Positions 50,035 through 57,635 of a stretch of 64,000 bases of DNA are shown here, one piece after another (the stretch's first letter is position 1; each line of letters starts with the position of its first letter). The stretch is taken from assembly GCA_934552825.1 (NCBI GenBank), contig CAKTEQ010000002.1:248001-312000 (forward strand), in the 5' to 3' direction. Both the position numbers and the translations under genes were made by a program. Source of the DNA: an uncultured Oscillospiraceae bacterium (lineage in GTDB: Bacteria > Bacillota > Clostridia > Oscillospirales > Oscillospiraceae). The notes beneath the pieces were generated by a model. The model was not told where the DNA came from. It searched no databases and was given only the letters and a program-made list of their open reading frames with translations.

Positions 50035-50618
50035 TGTGTTCATTTCTTTGTCTTGCCAAAGAAACGAACCAAAGAAATCGCCAGGGCAGGCGACTGCGGT
50101 CGCCGGCGTTTCTTTAGCTTTTTAAGGCTGCCTGCAGCAGTGCCCGGCTTGTGCATCCCGTTAAACCTGCGGTGCATCCACTTGATGCGGCACGTTGAAT
50201 ATAGTCCCCGTCCCCTTGAGCAGAACGCCTCCAGCTCAAAGGGAACTGATGATGCTGCGCACCCGGGAGAGAGCCTCCCCTGCGTAAGGGGAGGTGGCTG
50301 CCTTCAGGCAGCCGGAGGGGTCGCCGCCTCGAGGCTTCGCCCGAAAACTCTTCCGCGTCGATACGTCAATCCCCCCTGCTGCTCCGCAGCTGTCCCCCCT
50401 TTCACAAGGGGGGCTTTTCTCACCCCGGGGTGCTGGCACCCGCCTGCATAACGGTAGGAGACTGAGGCGCAGGGTCAAACTGCCGCAGAAGTCTACGATT
50501 CTGGGCGTGTAGCGTCAGCGGGCCGGGGAGCTGAAGACGCCGCCAATCACCTGCCGCGCCGACGTGGGAACCACTCTGCCCGTGGACGCCCCCTCGCCGC
50601 CGCAGGGGGCTTTGCCTC
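50035..50618 (+). repeat. Repeat island: Rep-E, Rep-B, Rep-C II, Rep-D, Rep-A copy 6
   Basis: Rep-E (50040-50062), Rep-B (50084-50263), Rep-C type II (50273-50330), Rep-D (50353-50417), Rep-A copy 6 (50427-50615). One of the fullest composites; no gene. Confidence 0.9.
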
Positions 50619-50633
50619 AACAAAAAATTCCCC

Positions 50634-51344
50634 TCACCCTCCTGCCTCTCGCGCCTTCTTCCAGCGTGCCAGCTCCCGGAGCGCCCGCATCTCGTGGGTC
50701 TCGCCCCCGTCGTGCTGCCCTCCGCCCGCCGCCGGGGCGGCGTCCGGCTCGTCCTCCCAGCGCCTGCCCCGGAGCCATGTCGCGGGGTAGGGCACGTAAC
50801 GCCCGCCGTCCTCCTGCCACTGGCTGCACTCACGCTGCCGCCGGAGCGCCGCGAGCAGCTCCTCCACCCGCTCCCCGGGCACGGACTGCCAGGCCTTCCG
50901 GGCGTCCGCCTTCCCTTTTTTCCTGGGGTAGAGCGCCCAGAAACGGTCAAAATCCTCGGCCCCCTCCTCCGCACCTCCTCCCCAGGAAACGTTACTTCCC
51001 TTTTCTTTTTCTCTTTCACTTTCTCCCGGTAATACCGCGGTATTACCGGCGTTGTTCCAGCGCTTAGCAACACGCTGACGCTGAAGATCAGAGGCTTTAC
51101 GACGGCGTTCAATAGTCTCATCAACACGCTGATTGTAAAAATTACCCTCTTCATCCTGACAGAAGAGCTTCATTACCGGCGGTGGTATCGACCCCACAGC
51201 TCTGCGCATATCCGCCAGGGACAGATGCCCGTGCTGATGCTGAAGGCACATGAGCGTGATGAACTGCCCCCGCTCCCGCATGCTCAGCAGCGCCGCCGCC
51301 GAGAGGAAGTCGGAAGTGTACAGAAGAATGCACGGGTCCTTCAT
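50634..51344 (-). CDS. Phage replisome organiser-like protein
   Basis: 236 aa from the ATG at 51344, which overlaps the upstream stop as ATGA. The N-terminus (LLYTSDFLSAAALLSMRERG) is a winged-helix of the DUF1376/replisome-organiser sort. The middle is basic (ERRRKASDLQRQRVAKRWNN), and the C-terminus has the DnaD-like FWALYPRKKGKADARKAW and YVPYPATWLRGRRWEDE pattern. It would load the host helicase at the phage origin. It is the only replication gene seen. Confidence 0.78.
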   Translation of the reverse strand: MKDPCILLYTSDFLSAAALLSMRERGQFITLMCLQHQHGHLSLADMRRAVGSIPPPVMKLFCQDEEGNFYNQRVDETIERRRKASDLQRQRVAKRWNNAGNTAVLPGESEREKEKGSNVSWGGGAEEGAEDFDRFWALYPRKKGKADARKAWQSVPGERVEELLAALRRQRECSQWQEDGGRYVPYPATWLRGRRWEDEPDAAPAAGGGQHDGGETHEMRALRELARWKKAREAGG

Positions 51345-51580
51345 GTGCGTCTCACCACCGTTTCGTAGCCCAGCAGGCGGAATTTCTCCCGTGACGTCAG
51401 CTCGTCCCAGTCCTCCTCGAGGCAGTCGGGGCAGAGCCGTTTTCCGTCCCGGACGCCGTAGTCCTCCCAGCTGTAAATCCCCTGGCCGCACCGGCAGCAG
51501 AAGGCGGCAGGCGCCGGGATGTCCCCCCCGGGATCCCCCCGGGGGTCGTAGTTGTAACCGATCATTTTCGTGTTTGTCAT
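51341..51580 (-). CDS. Small zinc-ribbon phage protein
   Basis: 79 aa. Two CxxC pairs (CCRCGQG and CPDCLEE) about 25 residues apart make a zinc ribbon, with an aromatic IYSWEDYGVRDGK hairpin between. It is coupled to the replisome organiser by an ATGA overlap, so a DNA-handling role is plausible. No family recognised. Confidence 0.68.
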   Translation of the reverse strand: MTNTKMIGYNYDPRGDPGGDIPAPAAFCCRCGQGIYSWEDYGVRDGKRLCPDCLEEDWDELTSREKFRLLGYETVVRRT

Positions 51581-51639
51581 CGTGATTTCCTAGTATCCTT
51601 TCTGTTTTTCAGGGTCTTCCCCCAAGGGCACCGCTCCGT

Positions 51640-52110
51640 CCCCCAAAGCCTCCCCTGCGTAAGGTAGCGCACCCCCAAAGGCTCCCCTGCGTAAGGCAGC
51701 GAAGCGGCGGCGCGGGAGTGAATGACATGCCGGTGGCATGTCAGAGCCGCGCCGTGACCGAGCCGCAGCGAGACGCTGTCACCGCAGGTGACTGAGGGGT
51801 CGCCGTCAAACCGCTTCGCTCCACAACCTTCCCGCGCCGATACGTCAATCCCTCCTGCTGCTCCGCAGCTGTCCCCCTTTCACAAGGGGGGCTTTCCGGT
51901 ACCCAAGGGGTGCTGGCAGTTGCCTGCATAACGGCGGAAGTCTGAGGCGCAGGGTCAAATTGCCGCAGAAGACTGGGATTCTGGGGGTATAGCGTCAGCG
52001 GACCGGGGAGCTGAAGTCGCTGCCAATCACCCGCCGCGCCGACGAGGGAACCACGTTGCCCGTGGGCGCCCTTCGCCGCCGCAGGGGGCTTTGCCCCTGT
52101 CGGCGAGGCG
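51640..52110 (+). repeat. Repeat island: Rep-C II variants, Rep-D, Rep-A copy 7
   Basis: Two Rep-C type II starts (51648-51700), a GCCGTGACCGAGCCGCAGCG variant stem, Rep-D (51830-51894) and Rep-A copy 7 (51907-52106). It separates the early genes from the HTH gene; no gene visible. Confidence 0.88.
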
Positions 52111-52118
52111 TTTTCCTC

Positions 52119-52355
52119 TCATTCACATTTCGTGTACTTCGTCCTCAAAAAAATAGCGCCAACAGTCACACCATAGTACCTCGCCAGCCTGGACTTGACC
52201 TCATCCCTGGGCAGTCTCAACCCACGTTCGTACATATCCAGCGCATTTACGCTGATTTTCACCGTTTTCGCAACTTTTTCAAGGCATTCCCTCCCCCTCA
52301 GATGTCGGAGGATCCTACCGGCAAGCGCCGCGTCGTAAGTCAGCACAGTACGCAT
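52119..52355 (-). CDS. HTH (XRE-like) regulator, Cro-like
   Basis: 78 aa from the ATG at 52355. A helix-turn-helix is visible in KVAKTVKISVNALDMYERGL, followed by RLPRDEVKSRLARYYGVTVG, as in small XRE/Cro proteins. It is divergent from the CI/LexA-type repressor across a 129-bp region with three CAC-N5-GTG sites, a lambda-like switch. It heads the minus-strand phage genes and could be the Cro partner. Confidence 0.75.
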   Translation of the reverse strand: MRTVLTYDAALAGRILRHLRGRECLEKVAKTVKISVNALDMYERGLRLPRDEVKSRLARYYGVTVGAIFLRTKYTKCE

Positions 52356-52367
52356 CACCTCGTTTCT

Positions 52368-52467
52368 CACGTTCTGTGTACTCTTATAATAGCACATACT
52401 TTCGTAAATTGCAACACTTTTTGTGAATTTTTCTCTTGATTTTTTCACGTACTGTGTTATTATAATA
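52368..52467. promoter_or_regulatory. Divergent lysogeny control region with three operators
   Basis: Three copies of CAC-N5-GTG: CACGTTCTGTG (52368-52378), CACTTTTTGTG (52415-52425) and CACGTACTGTG (52447-52457). They flank a minus-strand promoter (TTGCAA with a -10 at about 52383-52392) and a plus-strand -10 TATAAT (52462-52467). Repressor binding here would control both directions. Confidence 0.72.
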
Positions 52468-52484
52468 GTGAAAGAGGTGAAATT

Positions 52485-53102
52485 ATGAGCGGCTTTTCTG
52501 ATAATCTCCGCGCCCTGCGGAAGGAGCGGGGGCTGAGCCAGGCGGCTCTCGCGGCGGCGCTGGGCCTGGCGAAGAGCACCATCAGCATGTACGAGAATGG
52601 CCAGCGCCAGCCTGAGTTCGAGGTGGAGGAGGCCATCGCGGACTATTTCAACGTGAATCTGGACTATCTCCGGGGCCGCGGCGCAGAGCGCCTGCCCGGG
52701 AACATCGTCCCTCTCCCTCCCGTCGGCACGGTGCCCCTCATCGGGACGATCGCCTGCGGCGCGCCCATCCTCGCCACGGAGAATATTGAGGACATGGTCC
52801 CGGCGCCGGGCTGCGTCCAGGCGGATTTCGCCCTGCGCTGCCGGGGGGACAGCATGATAAACGCCCGCATTTTCGACGGCGACCTGGTGTATATCCACCA
52901 GCAGGAGACGGTGGAGGACGGGGAGATCGCGGCGGTGCTCATCGACGACGAGGCGACGCTCAAGCGGGTGCGCCTGTACCCGGACCACATCGTGCTGGAG
53001 CCGGAGAATCCCCAGTACCGCCCGCTGACGTACTGGGAGCAGGACATGAGCAAGGTGCGCATACTGGGCCGGGCGACGTACTTCATCTCCCCCGTGAGGT
53101 AG
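52485..53102 (+). CDS. CI/LexA-type phage repressor (HTH plus S24 peptidase)
   Basis: 205 aa. An XRE helix-turn-helix at residues 5-60 (LRALRKERGLSQAALAAALG, then STISMYENGQR) is followed by a LexA-like S24 domain with the cleavage-type Cys-Gly (IGTIACGAPILA), catalytic Ser in CRGDSMINARIFDGD and Lys in DDEATLKRVRLYPD. It should self-cleave on RecA activation and release lytic genes. AAAGAGG precedes the ATG. It is the only plus-strand phage gene, and it appears intact. Confidence 0.92.
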   Translation: MSGFSDNLRALRKERGLSQAALAAALGLAKSTISMYENGQRQPEFEVEEAIADYFNVNLDYLRGRGAERLPGNIVPLPPVGTVPLIGTIACGAPILATENIEDMVPAPGCVQADFALRCRGDSMINARIFDGDLVYIHQQETVEDGEIAAVLIDDEATLKRVRLYPDHIVLEPENPQYRPLTYWEQDMSKVRILGRATYFISPVR

Positions 53103-53107
53103 CACTT

Positions 53108-53560
53108 TCCCCAAGGGAACCGCTTCGCTGGGTTCCCTTGGGGACCCCTGTTTTATTTCATCCTGCGGTCCCGCCGCGCCGTGACCGAGCCGCAGCGAGA
53201 CGCTGGCAGCCGCAAGGTTGCCTGAGGGGATCAGAAGTACAATTTACAAAGAGTTCTTGTTACTTTCTTTGGCTTATCAAAGAAAGTAACCAAAGAAACC
53301 CGCTGAGGCAGGCGACTGCGGTCGCCGGCGTTCATTTGTTTTTTTAAGGCTGCCTGCAGCAGTGCCCGGCTTGTGCATCCCGTTAAACCTGCTCTGCGTC
53401 CACCTGCATCGGGCACGTTGAATATAATCTCCGTCCCCTTGATGACAACGCCTACAACTCATAGGGAACTGATGTCTCTGCGTCCCCGCCTCCCAAAGGC
53501 CCCCCTTGGTGACCAAGGCAGCGCAGCGCCGCCGCCTTGCGGCTTCCCTCGGAAAAAATC
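53108..53560 (+). repeat. Repeat island: Rep-F, Rep-C, Rep-E, Rep-B, Rep-C fragment
   Basis: Rep-F with GGTCCCGCCGCGC tail (53110-53180), Rep-C end (53200-53245), Rep-E (53258-53290), Rep-B (53306-53487) and a Rep-C fragment (53495-53525). It lies between the repressor gene and tRNA-Pro. Confidence 0.85.
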
Positions 53561-53580
53561 AAAAAATGTAAAAATACCCC

Positions 53581-53609
53581 TTGCATTTCTCCGACGGATA
53601 TGCTAATAT
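53581..53609 (+). promoter_or_regulatory. Promoter of tRNA-Pro
   Basis: TTGCAT (53581-53586), 17-bp spacer, TAATAT (53604-53609), 35 nt upstream of the mature tRNA. Confidence 0.75.
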
Positions 53610-53643
53610 TAGTAAGCTGTCTGAGAGAGACAGGGATAAATAT

Positions 53644-53720
53644 CCGGGTGTGGCGAAGTTTGGTATCGCGCTTGAATGGGGTTCAAGAGGCCGCTGGTTC
53701 AAGTCCAGTCACTCGGACCA
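53644..53720 (+). tRNA. tRNA-Pro (anticodon GGG)
   Basis: 77 nt with encoded CCA. Acceptor CCGGGTG pairs with CACTCGG (one G-U). The D arm has GGTA, the anticodon arm is CTTGA-ATGGGGT-TCAAG with GGG at positions 34-36, and the T arm has GTTCAAGT. A perfect promoter precedes and a terminator follows. The prophage lies on its 5' side, so the 3' end is not an obvious attachment site here. Confidence 0.95.
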
Positions 53721-53756
53721 AACCGGGAACTGCTAAACGCAGTTCCCGGTTTTTTT
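53721..53756 (+). terminator. Intrinsic terminator of tRNA-Pro
   Basis: AACCGGGAACTGC and GCAGTTCCCGGTT form a 13-bp perfect stem followed by TTTTTT. Confidence 0.92.
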
Positions 53757-53877
53757 GTTTTTCCACCCCGGTTTTATTTTACTTTGCGGTCCCGCGCGCC
53801 GTGACCGAGCCGCAGCGAGACGGAGGGGATCAGAAGTACAACAATGGGCAGCCTTAACTTCCCCTTATTGACACCGG

Positions 53878-53906
53878 TCCCCCCGAAGAGTAAAATTACC
53901 CCAACC
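53878..53906 (+). promoter_or_regulatory. Promoter of the XpaC-TelA-TPM operon
   Basis: TTGACA (53878-53883), 17-bp spacer, TAAAAT (53901-53906), 39 nt upstream of the first gene. Confidence 0.8.
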
Positions 53907-53944
53907 GGACACAAGTCACATTATTATAATAAGGAGTGACGTCA

Positions 53945-54577
53945 TTGAAAGAAGTGCGCAAAAAATCCGCCGCGCCCATCTACGCCGCGGCAGCGACATG
54001 GCTCTTCTGGGGTCTGATCCTGCCTCTGCGCCGCTGGTGGCAGTTCCTGCTGCTGATCCTGCTGAGCTGGCTGGTATACGCGGTTTTCTCGAAGATATTC
54101 CCCGGCGAAACGGTGCGGGTGGAGACGAAGATCGACACCGGGGACGAGACCCTGGACGCCATCCTCCGGGACGAGCGCAGGTACCTCGCCTCCTTCGAGG
54201 AGCTGCGCGGCAAGATCACGGACGAGACCGTGGCGGGCTATGTCAGCCGCATGTCCAACGCCCTGGACAAGATCTGCGACCACATCGAAGCCCACCCGGA
54301 GAAGGCGAAGAGCATCCGCAAATTCATGAACTACTACCTCCCCACCTCCGAAAAGCTCCTCAAGGCATACGTGGAAGCGAAGAGCCAGGGCATCGGCGGG
54401 GAGAACATCGACGCCACCGCCCGGAGCGTGGAGAACGTGCTGGGCACCGTGGCGGACGCCTTCGAGCACCAGCTTGACGCCCTCTTCGCCAACCAGGCGA
54501 TGGACGTCTCCACGGACATAACGGTGCTGGAGAACATGCTCCGGGCGGAAGGCCTCGCGGGCAAGGACAACAACTGA
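53945..54577 (+). CDS. XpaC family membrane protein
   Basis: 210 aa from a TTG at 53945, placed 8 nt after AAGGAG; a GTG three codons earlier overlaps that ribosome site and is less likely. Two hydrophobic segments at the N-terminus (PIYAAAATWLFWGLILPL and WQFLLLILLSWLVYAVF) precede a helical cytoplasmic domain as in XpaC (5-bromo-4-chloroindolyl phosphate hydrolysis protein), a partner of TelA-family proteins. First of three genes: 13 bp to telA-like, then TPM. The function is unclear; envelope stress or toxic-anion tolerance has been suggested for the pair. Confidence 0.82.
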   Translation: MKEVRKKSAAPIYAAAATWLFWGLILPLRRWWQFLLLILLSWLVYAVFSKIFPGETVRVETKIDTGDETLDAILRDERRYLASFEELRGKITDETVAGYVSRMSNALDKICDHIEAHPEKAKSIRKFMNYYLPTSEKLLKAYVEAKSQGIGGENIDATARSVENVLGTVADAFEHQLDALFANQAMDVSTDITVLENMLRAEGLAGKDNN

Positions 54578-54590
54578 GGAGGAACACAAA

Positions 54591-55715
54591 ATGGAAGAAA
54601 ACAGGATACCCAAGCTCACACTCGAGCCTGACATAGCAGCCCCCGCCCCGGCGGCAGAGCCGGTCCCCCAGGCGTCCCCCGCCCCGGAGCAGGCCCTCAC
54701 CCCTGAGGAGCTGAAGGCGGTTGAGGACTTCGCAAAGCAGATAGACATCACCAACACCAACCAGGTCATCCAGTACGGCGCCGCCGCCCAGAAGAGCATC
54801 GCGGAATTTTCCGAAGCGGCGCTGGACAACGTGCGCACCAAGGACATGGGCGCCGTGGGCGACATGATAACCGACCTCGTCACGGAGCTGCAGGGCTTCA
54901 GCGTGGAGGACAAGAAGGGCATCGCCGGCTTCTTCGCCAGGCAGCGCAGCAAGGCGTCCGCCCTCAAGACCCGCTACGAGAAGGCGGAGGTCAGCGTGGA
55001 GCGCATCGCCCAGAACCTGGAGGACCACCAGGTCACCCTGCTCAAGGACATCGCCGTGCTGGACAAGATGTACGAGAAGAACCTGGACTATTTCCGGGAG
55101 CTGAATATGTACATCCTCGCCGGCCAGAAGAAGCTGGAGCAGGCGCGCGCCGAGGACCTGCCCCGCATGATGGATACCGCCCGGCAGACCGGCTCGGCAG
55201 AGGACGCCCAGGCGGCGAACGATATGTCCAACATGATAAACCGCTTCGAAAAGCGCCTGCACGACCTGGAGCTGACACGCACCATCTGCATGCAGATGGC
55301 GCCCCAGATCCGCATGGTCCAGAATAACGACACCCAGATGGTGGAGAAGATCCAGTCCACCGTCTCCAACACCATCCCCCTGTGGAAGAGCCAGATGGTC
55401 ATCGCCCTGGGCCTCGCCCACTCTCAGGAGGCGCTCAAGTCCGAGCGCGCCGTGAACGACATGACGAACCGGCTCCTGAAGAGCAACGCGGACGCTTTGA
55501 AGATCGCCTCCACGGAGACCGCCCGGGAGTCCGAGCGGGGCATCGTGGACCTGGAGACCCTCCAGTATACGAACAAGCAGATCATTGACACGCTCACAGA
55601 GGTCGTCCAGATCCAGAAGGACGGCAGCGAGAAGCGCCGCGCCGCCCAGGCTGAGCTGGGCAAGCTTGAAACCGAGATGAAGCAGAAGCTCCTGGAGATC
55701 CAGAGCGGCAGCTGA
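54591..55715 (+). CDS. TelA family protein (toxic anion resistance)
   Basis: 374 aa, helical throughout. Conserved TelA stretches: KNLDYFRELNMYILAGQKKL, RTICMQMAPQIRMVQNNDTQ, and VSNTIPLWKSQMVIALGL with SQEALKSERAVNDMTNRLL. It is a cytoplasmic coiled-coil protein linked to tellurite resistance and cell-envelope stress; biochemical activity is not known. The N-terminal 45 residues are Ala/Pro-rich. GAGGAACACAAA gives the ribosome site. Part of the xpaC-telA-TPM unit. Confidence 0.92.
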   Translation: MEENRIPKLTLEPDIAAPAPAAEPVPQASPAPEQALTPEELKAVEDFAKQIDITNTNQVIQYGAAAQKSIAEFSEAALDNVRTKDMGAVGDMITDLVTELQGFSVEDKKGIAGFFARQRSKASALKTRYEKAEVSVERIAQNLEDHQVTLLKDIAVLDKMYEKNLDYFRELNMYILAGQKKLEQARAEDLPRMMDTARQTGSAEDAQAANDMSNMINRFEKRLHDLELTRTICMQMAPQIRMVQNNDTQMVEKIQSTVSNTIPLWKSQMVIALGLAHSQEALKSERAVNDMTNRLLKSNADALKIASTETARESERGIVDLETLQYTNKQIIDTLTEVVQIQKDGSEKRRAAQAELGKLETEMKQKLLEIQSGS

Positions 55716-55728
55716 AGAGGATGATAAG

Positions 55729-56697
55729 ATGAAATTTTTCAAGAAACGCGCCGTGGCGATAGTCATACTCCTGCTGGTCGCGGCGGGTGTGAGCTGGTAC
55801 GGGCTGACCCGCCCGGTAGCCCACGTGCCCAAGGTGGAGTACGGGGACTGGATAGCGGACGATGGGGACGTGCTCAACGCCGCCACAGAGGAATATATAC
55901 GTTCTGTAAACTCCCGTCTGGATAACAGCTACCACGCCCTCATAGCCGTCGCCACAACGGACACCCTCGGCACAAAGGATGTCTCCCAGTGCGCCATGGA
56001 TATCGGCGAAAAGTGGGGCCTCGGAAAGTACGATATGCTCCTGCTCATCGCCGCGGAGGACGAGAATTACTACGTCGCCGCGGGCAGCGGGCTGAATTTG
56101 ACGGACTCGGCGATAAATTCCATCCAGTCCGGCTTTGAAGCAAAGTTCTACTCCGGGGACGTGAACGCCGCCGTCCAGAGTCTGTACTCAAATTGCGAGA
56201 GCTGGTACAGCACGGACTTCTCCCCCGTGACCTACTCTTATTCCAATGATTATTACGATGAGTATTATTACGACGCCCCCGCCTCTGCGGGCTTCGGCAC
56301 GGCGGCGGTGGTGTCCGCGGGCAGCGTCATCGTCTCGATCATCACGGTCATCGCCGTGGTGCTCATCCTGGTGCTGATCATCTCCGCCCTGGTGGGCAGC
56401 CTCCGGCGGCGTGGTCCCTGTGGGGGCGGCGTGTTCTTCGCGCCCATCTTCATGCCCCGGCCACGGCGGCGCTGGGGCGCTCCCCCACCCCCGCACCACG
56501 GACCCAGACCCGGTCCCCGTCCCGGGGCAGGTCCAAGACCCGGACCGAGATCCGGCTCGGGCCACCGTCCCGGCGGCTTCGGCGGCGGCGGCTTCGGCGG
56601 CGGGAGCCGGGGCGGTGGATTCGGCGGCGGACGTGGGTTTGGCGGAGGCCGCGGCGGCGGCTTCGGCGGCGGCGGCTTCGGCGGCGGCCACAGATAA
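55729..56697 (+). CDS. TPM domain membrane protein with Gly/Arg-rich tail
   Basis: 322 aa. An N-terminal membrane segment (AVAIVILLLVAAGVSWYGL), then a TPM domain (residues about 40-165) with DDGDVLNAATEEYI, GLGKYDMLLLIAAED and YYVAAGSGL, as in YgcG/TPM phosphatase-like proteins. A second membrane segment (SVIVSIITVIAVVLILVLII) leads to a C-terminal tail of about 90 residues rich in Gly, Phe, Pro and Arg (GGGFGGGSRGGGFGG). Third gene of the XpaC-TelA unit. TPM domains bind metal and may act at the membrane; substrate unknown. Confidence 0.85.
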   Translation: MKFFKKRAVAIVILLLVAAGVSWYGLTRPVAHVPKVEYGDWIADDGDVLNAATEEYIRSVNSRLDNSYHALIAVATTDTLGTKDVSQCAMDIGEKWGLGKYDMLLLIAAEDENYYVAAGSGLNLTDSAINSIQSGFEAKFYSGDVNAAVQSLYSNCESWYSTDFSPVTYSYSNDYYDEYYYDAPASAGFGTAAVVSAGSVIVSIITVIAVVLILVLIISALVGSLRRRGPCGGGVFFAPIFMPRPRRRWGAPPPPHHGPRPGPRPGAGPRPGPRSGSGHRPGGFGGGGFGGGSRGGGFGGGRGFGGGRGGGFGGGGFGGGHR

Positions 56698-56900
56698 CAA
56701 AGGCTCCCCTGCCCCCCAAAAAGGCTCCCCTTGGTGATCAAGGGGAGCTGTCAGCGAAGCTGACTGAGGAGATCAGAAGTACAATTTACACAAGCAGCCC
56801 CCGATGGGTCGCCCCCCAAAGGCTCCCCTTAGTGACTAAGGGGAGCTGTCAGGCGAAGCCTGACTGAGGGGATCAGAACCCCAAGTCACGCCCCCCTCAG
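56698..56900 (+). repeat. Two Rep-C type I units
   Basis: 56720-56790 (stem TCAGC-GAA-GCTGA) and 56815-56885 (stem TCAGGC-GAA-GCCTGA), each followed by GGGGATCAGAA. Confidence 0.88.
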
Positions 56901-56960
56901 ATGGGTCGCCGCCAAAATGCTTCGCCCCCAACTCAAACACGTCAAAAGAAAGGAGCCGTT

Positions 56961-57323
56961 ATGGACTACAAGCATAATTCCGCCCTTGTCCCCTACGCCC
57001 GCCGACTTCGCCGGGAGATGACAAAGGAGGAACGCCGCCTGTGGTACGAATATCTGCGTACATATCCTGTGCGCTTTACCCGCCAGAAAGTTCTCGGAGC
57101 ATATATCGTGGATTTTTACTGCTCCCGCGCGAAGCTGGCGATTGAGCTTGACGGCTCCCAGCACTATGAAGCCCCGGGCATGGCGAATGATGCATCCCGA
57201 ACCCGCTACCTTCAAGGCTTCGGCATCGAGGTTCTGCGAATACCAAATAATGAAGTTGCAGGTAACTTTCCCGGCGTCTGTGAGTATATAGACCGCGCGG
57301 TCAAACGCGCCCTGAAATTATAG
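56961..57323 (+). CDS. DUF559 (Vsr-like) endonuclease-domain protein
   Basis: 120 aa from the ATG at 56961 (AAAGGAG 6 nt upstream). The DUF559 domain is complete: LRREMTKEERRLWYEYLRTY, then FTRQKVLGAYIVDFYCSRAK with the Asp of the PD-(D/E)xK-like core, LAIELDGSQHYE and VLRIPNNEV. Such proteins are predicted nucleases of very-short-patch repair type, of unknown role, and commonly found as solitary genes. Here it stands alone between repeat units on both sides. Confidence 0.88.
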   Translation: MDYKHNSALVPYARRLRREMTKEERRLWYEYLRTYPVRFTRQKVLGAYIVDFYCSRAKLAIELDGSQHYEAPGMANDASRTRYLQGFGIEVLRIPNNEVAGNFPGVCEYIDRAVKRALKL

Positions 57324-57327
57324 CCCC

Positions 57328-57578
57328 CAAGGCTCCCCGCGTCCCCCCAAAGGCTCCCCTTAGTCACTAAGGGGAGCTGTCACCGCAGGTGACTGAGGGG
57401 ATCAGAAGTACAGGTCCCGCCGCTCCCCACAAAGGCTCCCCTGCGTAAGGGGAGCTGTCACCGCAGGTGACTGAGGGGTCGCCGCAAAAACGCTTCACCC
57501 CCAACTCACCCTCATCGATACGTCAATCCCCCCTGCTGCTCCGCAGCCGTCCCCCCTTTACACAAGGGGGGCTTTTTA
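57328..57578 (+). repeat. Rep-C I, Rep-C II and Rep-D
   Basis: Rep-C type I (57345-57410, stem TCACC-GCA-GGTGA), Rep-C type II (57428-57485, same stem) and Rep-D (57512-57576). Confidence 0.88.
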
Positions 57579-57596
57579 TACCCCCCCCTCACACAC

Positions 57597-57629
57597 AAAA
57601 AGCCCTCGTCTTTCGACGAGGGCTTTTTT
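57597..57629. terminator. Intrinsic terminator after the Cys-rich gene
   Basis: AAAAAGCCCTCGTC-TTTC-GACGAGGGCTTTTTT is a perfect bidirectional hairpin, just after the minus-strand Cys-rich gene. Confidence 0.9.
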
Positions 57630-57635
57630 CCATAT

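Noticed and set aside
52119..53114. 331-codon minus-strand open frame across the repressor region
   Set aside because: Only the last 78 codons (from the ATG at 52355) form a real HTH protein; the rest is the reverse of the repressor gene and the promoter region.
53644..53720. tRNA-Pro as the prophage attachment site
   Set aside because: The prophage lies on the 5' side of the tRNA, no copy of the tRNA 3' end was seen at the other border, and no integrase is present.
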